A stretch of DNA of 12,548 nucleotides, from assembly GCA_025351675.1 (NCBI GenBank), contig JANXVK010000481.1, positions 1-12,548 of the forward strand. Reading direction: 5' to 3'. Below, one piece after another: positions 8,680 through 12,548 of this stretch. The notes under the pieces are model-generated. The model was not told where the DNA came from. It worked only from the letters and a program-made list of their open reading frames with translations, and searched no databases. Position 1 is the stretch's first letter; each line of letters starts with the position of its first letter. The position numbers were made by a program, and so were the translations under genes. Source of the DNA: Rhizobacter sp. (lineage in GTDB: Bacteria; Pseudomonadota; Gammaproteobacteria; Burkholderiales; Burkholderiaceae_C).

Positions 8680-9975
8680 ATGAGAGACATGAACCTGCCT
8701 TTGTCCGCGCTCGACGCGATCGATGATTTCGTCGAGCCCGCACTGCCACCCGCGCACCGCACGCGCCAGGCGAAAGTGGTGTGGGGCTCGCGCGTGGTCA
8801 CGGTCGGCGGCGGCGCGCCGGTGCGCGTGCAGGCGATGACCAACACCGACACCGTCGACGCGATCGGCACCGCGATCCAGGTCAAGGAGCTGGCGATCGC
8901 CGGCTCGGAGATGGTGCGCATCACCGTCAACACGCCCGAGGCCGCGGCGCAGGTACCGTATATCCGCGAGCAGCTCGACCGCATGGGCATCGACGTGCCG
9001 CTGATCGGCGACTTCCACTACAACGGCCACCGCCTGCTGACCGACTATCCGGCCTGTGCCGAGGCGCTCAGCAAGTACCGCATCAACCCCGGCAATGTCG
9101 GCAAGGGCGACAAGCACGACCGCCAGTTCGCGCAGATGATCGAAGCCGCCGCGAAGTACGACAAGGCGGTGCGCATCGGCGTCAACTGGGGCAGCCTCGA
9201 CCAAGAACTGCTGACCGACATGATGGACGCGAACGCCAAGCTCGCCGAGCCGTTCGAGCCGCAGCAGATCATGTACCGCGCGATCCTCACGTCGGCGATT
9301 CAGTCGGCACGCCGGGCCGAGTCGCTGGGCCTGCGCGGCGACCAAATCATCCTGTCGTGCAAGATGTCGGGCGTGCAAGATCTGATCAGCGTGTACCGCG
9401 CGCTGGCCAAGCGTTGCGATTACGCACTGCACCTTGGCCTGACCGAAGCCGGCATGGGCACCAAGGGCACGGTCGCGTCGACCGCCGCGCTCGGCGTGCT
9501 GCTGCAGGAGGGAATCGGCGACACGATCCGTGTGTCCCTCACGCCGCAGCCGGGCGAAGCGCGCACCCAGGAAGTCGTCGTCGCGCTCGAGATCCTGCAG
9601 GCACTCGGCTTGCGCCAGTTCAACCCGAGCGTTACCGCCTGCCCGGGTTGCGGGCGCACGACCAGCACCACGTTCCAGGTATTGGCGAAGCAGATCGACG
9701 ACTTCCTGCGCGCGCAGATGCCGGTCTGGAAGGCGAAGTACCCTGGCGTCGAAAAGATGAAGGTCGCGGTGATGGGCTGCATCGTCAACGGGCCGGGCGA
9801 GAGCAAGCACGCCGACATCGGCATCAGCCTGCCCGGCAACGGCGAGGCGCCGGCTGCGCCGGTCTTCATCGACGGCAAGAAAGCACTGACCCTGCGCGGC
9901 GACAACATCGCCAATGAATTCCACGCGCTGGTCGAGCGCTACATCGACAAGCGCTTCGGAGGCGTTGCGACCTGA
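8680..9975 (+). CDS. ispG: 4-hydroxy-3-methylbut-2-en-1-yl diphosphate synthase (flavodoxin) IspG (GcpE)
   Basis: IspG converts methylerythritol cyclodiphosphate to HMBPP, the second-last step of the MEP isoprenoid pathway, using a [4Fe-4S] cluster. The 431-residue product starts its conserved core at [26 protein letters not shown], with [13 protein letters not shown] and [10 protein letters not shown] in the TIM-barrel part. The C-terminal cluster domain shows ACPGCGRT (Cys321, Cys324) and [11 protein letters not shown] (Cys367, Glu374), matching the three Cys plus Glu ligands known in E. coli. It is longer than E. coli IspG (372), having an N-terminal extension of about 30 residues and an insertion of roughly 30 residues common in beta-proteobacteria. 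ATG 8680 has no clear ribosome site; ATG 8689 is an alternative. It lies 10 bases after rodZ, probably the same operon. Confidence 0.96.
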   Translation: MRDMNLPLSALDAIDDFVEPALPPAHRTRQAKVVWGSRVVTVGGGAPVRVQAMTNTDTVDAIGTAIQVKELAIAGSEMVRITVNTPEAAAQVPYIREQLDRMGIDVPLIGDFHYNGHRLLTDYPACAEALSKYRINPGNVGKGDKHDRQFAQMIEAAAKYDKAVRIGVNWGSLDQELLTDMMDANAKLAEPFEPQQIMYRAILTSAIQSARRAESLGLRGDQIILSCKMSGVQDLISVYRALAKRCDYALHLGLTEAGMGTKGTVASTAALGVLLQEGIGDTIRVSLTPQPGEARTQEVVVALEILQALGLRQFNPSVTACPGCGRTTSTTFQVLAKQIDDFLRAQMPVWKAKYPGVEKMKVAVMGCIVNGPGESKHADIGISLPGNGEAPAAPVFIDGKKALTLRGDNIANEFHALVERYIDKRFGGVAT

Positions 9976-9992
9976 CGTTCAAATCAACCCTG

Positions 9993-10103
9993 TTCACCGC
10001 AGAGGAACGGAGTGAACGGAGTGAATGGAAGACCGCAGAGTCAAGAACAACTCGAGATTGAATCCTCTGCGAACCTCCGTCAACTCCGCCCCTCTGCGGT
10101 GAA
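9993..10103. repeat. 111-base intergenic element with perfect 13-base terminal inverted repeats (MITE/REP-like)
   Basis: TTCACCGCAGAGG at 9993-10005 is the exact reverse complement of CCTCTGCGGTGAA at 10091-10103. The inner arms continue as imperfect complements (CGGAGTGAACGGAG against CGGAGTTGACGGAG), so the whole element can fold into one long hairpin. The left arm carries a tandem AACGGAGTG (10006-10014 and 10015-10023), and CCGCAGAG/CCTCTGCG recurs inside. Sequences of the CTCTGCG...GCGGTGAA kind are known to me as widespread intergenic repeats in diverse bacteria. No target-site duplication or transposase is visible. It lies in the ispG-hisS gap and ends 17 bases before the hisS start. 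Confidence 0.8.
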
Positions 10104-10120
10104 TGAATTCCAGACCTACC

Positions 10121-11413
10121 ATGGCTGAATCATTGCGCGCCGTCAAAGGCATGAACGACATCCTGCCGCCCGAATCGGCGCGCTGGGAGTGGTTCGAGGC
10201 GAAGGTGCGCGCGTTGATGACGCGCTACGGCTACGCCAATGTGCGCACACCGATCGTCGAGTCGACCGCGCTGTTCGTGCGCGGCATCGGCGAGGTCACC
10301 GACATCGTCGAGAAGGAGATGTACTCCTTCACCGATTCGATGAACGGCGACAAGCTGACGCTGCGCCCCGAGGCCACCGCCGGCATCGTGCGCGCGATGA
10401 TCGAGCACAACGCGCTGTACAACGGCCCGATGCGGGTCTGGTCCGAAGTCTCGGTGTTCCGCCACGAGCGGCCGCAGAAGGGCCGCTACCGGCAGTTCCA
10501 CCAGATCGACGTGGAAGCGCTCGGCTTCAAGGGCCCGGACGTCGACGCCGAGCAGATCCTGATGTGTCGCGCGTTGCTGGTCGACCTCGGCATTCCGATG
10601 GCGAACGTGCGGCTCGAACTCAACAGCCTGGGCCAGGCCGACGAGCGCCTCGCGCACCGTGCCGCGCTCATCAAACACTTCGAGGCCCATGCCGAGGTGC
10701 TCGACGAGGAGGCGAAACGCCGCCTGCAAAGCAACCCGCTGCGCATTCTCGACACCAAGAACCCGGCCATGCAGGCGATGGTCGAGGCCGCGCCGAAGCT
10801 GATGGACTTCCTCGGCGAGGTCTCGCTCGCGCACCTGAACGCGGTGCGTGGCGTTCTCGACGCGGTCGGCCTCGAGTACCGCATCAACCCGCGTTTGGTG
10901 CGCGGGCTCGACTACTACAACCTGACCGTGTTCGAGTGGGTCACCGACCTGCTCGGCTCGCAGGGCACAGTCTGCGGCGGCGGACGCTACGACGGCCTGT
11001 TCGAGCAGCTCGGCGGCAAGCCGACGCCGGCGGTCGGCTTTGGGCTGGGCATCGAGCGCATGCTGCTGCTGCTCGAAGCTGTCGGCGTGCTGCCGCCTTT
11101 GAACGCGCCCGATGTGTACGCGATCGTGCCGTCCGCCGACGCGATGACGACCGCGATGGCCACCTGCGAAGCCTTGCGCACGGCCGGCGTCAACGTGCAG
11201 ATGCACGGCGCCGGCGCCGAGTCGTGGGGCGGCATCAAAAGCCAGTTCAAGCGCGCCGACGCGAGCGGCGCGCGCTTCGCGCTGATCTTCGGCGCCGATG
11301 AACTCGCGCGCGGCGAAGTGGCGTGCAAATCGCTGCGCGACGCCGACGTGCCGCAGCGCACGGTCAAGCTCGCCGAGGCCGCCGTCTGGGCCGCCGAACT
11401 TCGCAACGCATAA
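10121..11413 (+). CDS. hisS: Histidine--tRNA ligase (HisRS)
   Basis: HisRS charges tRNA-His with histidine. The 430-residue product has the class II core: [16 protein letters not shown] at the N-terminus, [13 protein letters not shown] at 80-92, motif 2 [18 protein letters not shown] at 113-130, the histidine-binding LVRGLDYY at 259-266, GGGRYDGL at 286-293, and motif 3 [13 protein letters not shown] at 303-315. The C-terminal anticodon-binding domain covers about 330-425. Length is normal (E. coli 424). I choose ATG 10121 because [16 protein letters not shown] is the usual family start. An in-frame ATG at 10103 would add six residues and begins on the last base of the preceding repeat. Neither has a recognisable ribosome site. 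It is followed by yfgM after 28 bases. Confidence 0.96.
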   Translation: MAESLRAVKGMNDILPPESARWEWFEAKVRALMTRYGYANVRTPIVESTALFVRGIGEVTDIVEKEMYSFTDSMNGDKLTLRPEATAGIVRAMIEHNALYNGPMRVWSEVSVFRHERPQKGRYRQFHQIDVEALGFKGPDVDAEQILMCRALLVDLGIPMANVRLELNSLGQADERLAHRAALIKHFEAHAEVLDEEAKRRLQSNPLRILDTKNPAMQAMVEAAPKLMDFLGEVSLAHLNAVRGVLDAVGLEYRINPRLVRGLDYYNLTVFEWVTDLLGSQGTVCGGGRYDGLFEQLGGKPTPAVGFGLGIERMLLLLEAVGVLPPLNAPDVYAIVPSADAMTTAMATCEALRTAGVNVQMHGAGAESWGGIKSQFKRADASGARFALIFGADELARGEVACKSLRDADVPQRTVKLAEAAVWAAELRNA

Positions 11414-11441
11414 TCCCGCCTTCACTGGAAAAATCCCGTCC

Positions 11442-12116
11442 ATGGCCACGCATCTCGACCTCGAAGAACAAGAACAGCTCGACCAGCTGAAAGCTTTCTG
11501 GAAACGCTACGGCAACCTCATCACCTCGTTGCTGATCGTCGTGTTCGGCGGCTTCGCTGCGTGGAACGGCTGGAACTGGTACCAGCGCGAGCAGGCCGGC
11601 AAGGCAAGCGCGATGTTCGACCAGCTCGACAAGGCGGCGCAAGCAGGCGACGTCGACCAGGCCAGCCGCGTCTTCGCGGACATGAAGGAGCGCTATCCGC
11701 GCACCGCGTTCACCGAGCAGGGTGGGCTCACCGCCGCGAAGGTGCAGGTCGAGAAGGGCAAGCTTGAGGCTGCGCTCGATACGCTCAACTGGGTCGGCGC
11801 GAACGCCGCCGAGCCCGAGTACCAGACGGTGGCGAAGCTGCGCGCCGCTGGCATCCTGCTCGATCAGAAGAAGTACGACGACGCGCTGAAGCACCTCGAC
11901 GGCGCGACTGCCCCCCACTTTGTCGCGCTGGTCGCCGATCGGCGAGGCGACGTGCTGCACGCCCAAGGCAAGAAGGACGACGCGAAAGCCGCGTACATGA
12001 AGGCGTGGCAGGCAATGGACCCGACCGTCGGCTACCGGCGTCTGATCGATGCCAAGCTGACCGCGCTCGGCGCCGCACCGGTCGAGGCTGCCAAGATCGC
12101 CGAGGTGGCGAAGTGA
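11442..12116 (+). CDS. yfgM: YfgM-like membrane-anchored tetratricopeptide protein
   Basis: YfgM is an inner-membrane protein with a periplasmic TPR-like domain. In E. coli it associates with SecYEG and the PpiD chaperone and modulates RcsB. The 224-residue product has a charged cytoplasmic start (HLDLEEQEQLDQLKAFWKRYGN), one membrane helix at about 25-45 (LITSLLIVVFGGFAAWNGW) and a helical domain with repeats such as LEAALDTLNWVGANAAEPEYQTVAKLRAAGILLDQKKYDDALKHLDGA. This is the UPF0070/YfgM family layout at its usual length (E. coli 206). The frame is open back to 11298 inside hisS; ATG 11442 is chosen for the conserved N-terminus, with GGAA eleven bases upstream. Its position between hisS and bamB is the conserved one. 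Confidence 0.92.
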   Translation: MATHLDLEEQEQLDQLKAFWKRYGNLITSLLIVVFGGFAAWNGWNWYQREQAGKASAMFDQLDKAAQAGDVDQASRVFADMKERYPRTAFTEQGGLTAAKVQVEKGKLEAALDTLNWVGANAAEPEYQTVAKLRAAGILLDQKKYDDALKHLDGATAPHFVALVADRRGDVLHAQGKKDDAKAAYMKAWQAMDPTVGYRRLIDAKLTALGAAPVEAAKIAEVAK

Positions 12117-12548
12117 CGGCGCGTCGCGTGCATCTGGCAGGCGCCGCGCTGGTCGTGCTGGCGCTGGCTGCCGGCTGCGCGAGCCGCAACAAACCCGACC
12201 CGCAGCCGCTCGAGCCGCTGACGCCGACCATCGCCGCCAGCACGGCTTGGACGCAGCGGGTCGACGGCGTCCAGTTCCCGCTCGCGATAGCGGTGTCGCG
12301 CGGCATGTTCACGGTCGCCGGCAACGACGGCACGGTGATGGGGCTCGACGCCGAGACCGGCCGCGAAGTCTGGCGCGGCAGCGCCGGCGCCAAGCTCAGC
12401 GCCGGCGTCGGCAGCGACGGCCGCTTCGCTGCCGTCGTGACGCGCGAGAGCGAGCTGGTGGTGTTCGAGCAAGGTCAGGTCAAGTGGCGCAAGGCCATGG
12501 GTGGCCGCGTCACGACCGCGCCGCTGGTGGCTGGCGAGCGCGTGTTCG
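12113..12548 (+). CDS. bamB: Outer membrane protein assembly factor BamB (YfgL), N-terminal part, cut by the window end
   Basis: BamB is a beta-propeller lipoprotein of the BAM complex that scaffolds BamA for outer-membrane protein insertion. The GTG at 12113 overlaps the yfgM stop as GTGA. From it runs VTARRVHLAGAALVVLALAAGC, a basic start, hydrophobic core and lipobox LAAGC with Cys22. The 145 visible codons include propeller-like blades with PQQ-type repeats: MFTVAGNDGTVMGLDAETGREVWR and FAAVVTRESELVVFEQGQVKWRKAMGGRVTTAPLV. These alternate with short linkers as in YfgL. The frame is open to the window edge. yfgM-bamB adjacency is strongly conserved and supports the call; together with bamD at the left end, two BAM lipoproteins lie within 12 kb. 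Confidence 0.92.
   Translation, partial: MTARRVHLAGAALVVLALAAGCASRNKPDPQPLEPLTPTIAASTAWTQRVDGVQFPLAIAVSRGMFTVAGNDGTVMGLDAETGREVWRGSAGAKLSAGVGSDGRFAAVVTRESELVVFEQGQVKWRKAMGGRVTTAPLVAGERVF

Noticed and set aside
8662..9924. 420-codon minus-strand open frame antisense to ispG, and 439-codon one antisense to hisS (10130-11449)
   Set aside because: Both are shadows of strongly conserved plus-strand genes; the products are His/Asp/Arg/Val-rich with no domain features.

Overview
The window is a GC-rich stretch of bacterial housekeeping chromosome. The proteins look most like those of Betaproteobacteria, order Burkholderiales. The nucleoside diphosphate kinase and histidyl-tRNA synthetase carry long Burkholderiales-like stretches, and the order ndk-rlmN-pilF-rodZ-ispG-hisS-yfgM-bamB is a familiar conserved cluster. 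The genus cannot be fixed from the sequence alone. I found no prophage, transposase, CRISPR array, tRNA or rRNA, and no convincing new biological system. The unusual material is in two spacers and in the low-complexity ends of RluB and ScpB.

Left part (1-2064): the last 53 codons of a DinG/YoaA-family helicase run into a convergent bamD (BAM-complex lipoprotein, minus strand). bamD is divergent from rluD (23S rRNA pseudouridine synthase). The short bamD-rluD gap holds a perfect TATAAT for bamD whose complement overlaps the rluD start codon.

Middle (2065-5242): a 345-base spacer with no convincing gene contains small hairpins and a TACAAT box, and may be a dispersed intergenic repeat. It is followed by scpB (chromosome segregation/condensin accessory protein) and rluB (another 23S rRNA pseudouridine synthase), which overlap by 17 bases. 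RluB here has a conserved core of about 235 residues between a 224-residue Ala/Pro/Glu-rich head and a 230-residue Asn/Gln/Gly-rich tail ending in poly-glycine.

Right part (5339-12548), all on the plus strand: ndk (nucleotide pools) with its own strong ribosome binding site; rlmN (radical SAM methyltransferase for 23S rRNA and tRNA); pilF/pilW (type IV pilus lipoprotein); rodZ (cell-shape membrane protein); ispG (isoprenoid precursor synthesis, MEP pathway); hisS (histidyl-tRNA synthetase); yfgM (membrane-anchored periplasmic chaperone-network protein); and the first 145 codons of bamB (BAM-complex lipoprotein). Junctions rlmN/pilF, pilF/rodZ and yfgM/bamB overlap, as in translationally coupled operons. 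A 111-base element with perfect 13-base terminal inverted repeats sits between ispG and hisS, and its right end supplies an alternative in-frame ATG for hisS.

Functionally the window mixes ribosome modification (rluD, rluB, rlmN), translation (hisS), envelope assembly (bamD, bamB, yfgM, rodZ, pilF), chromosome segregation (scpB) and core metabolism (ndk, ispG).
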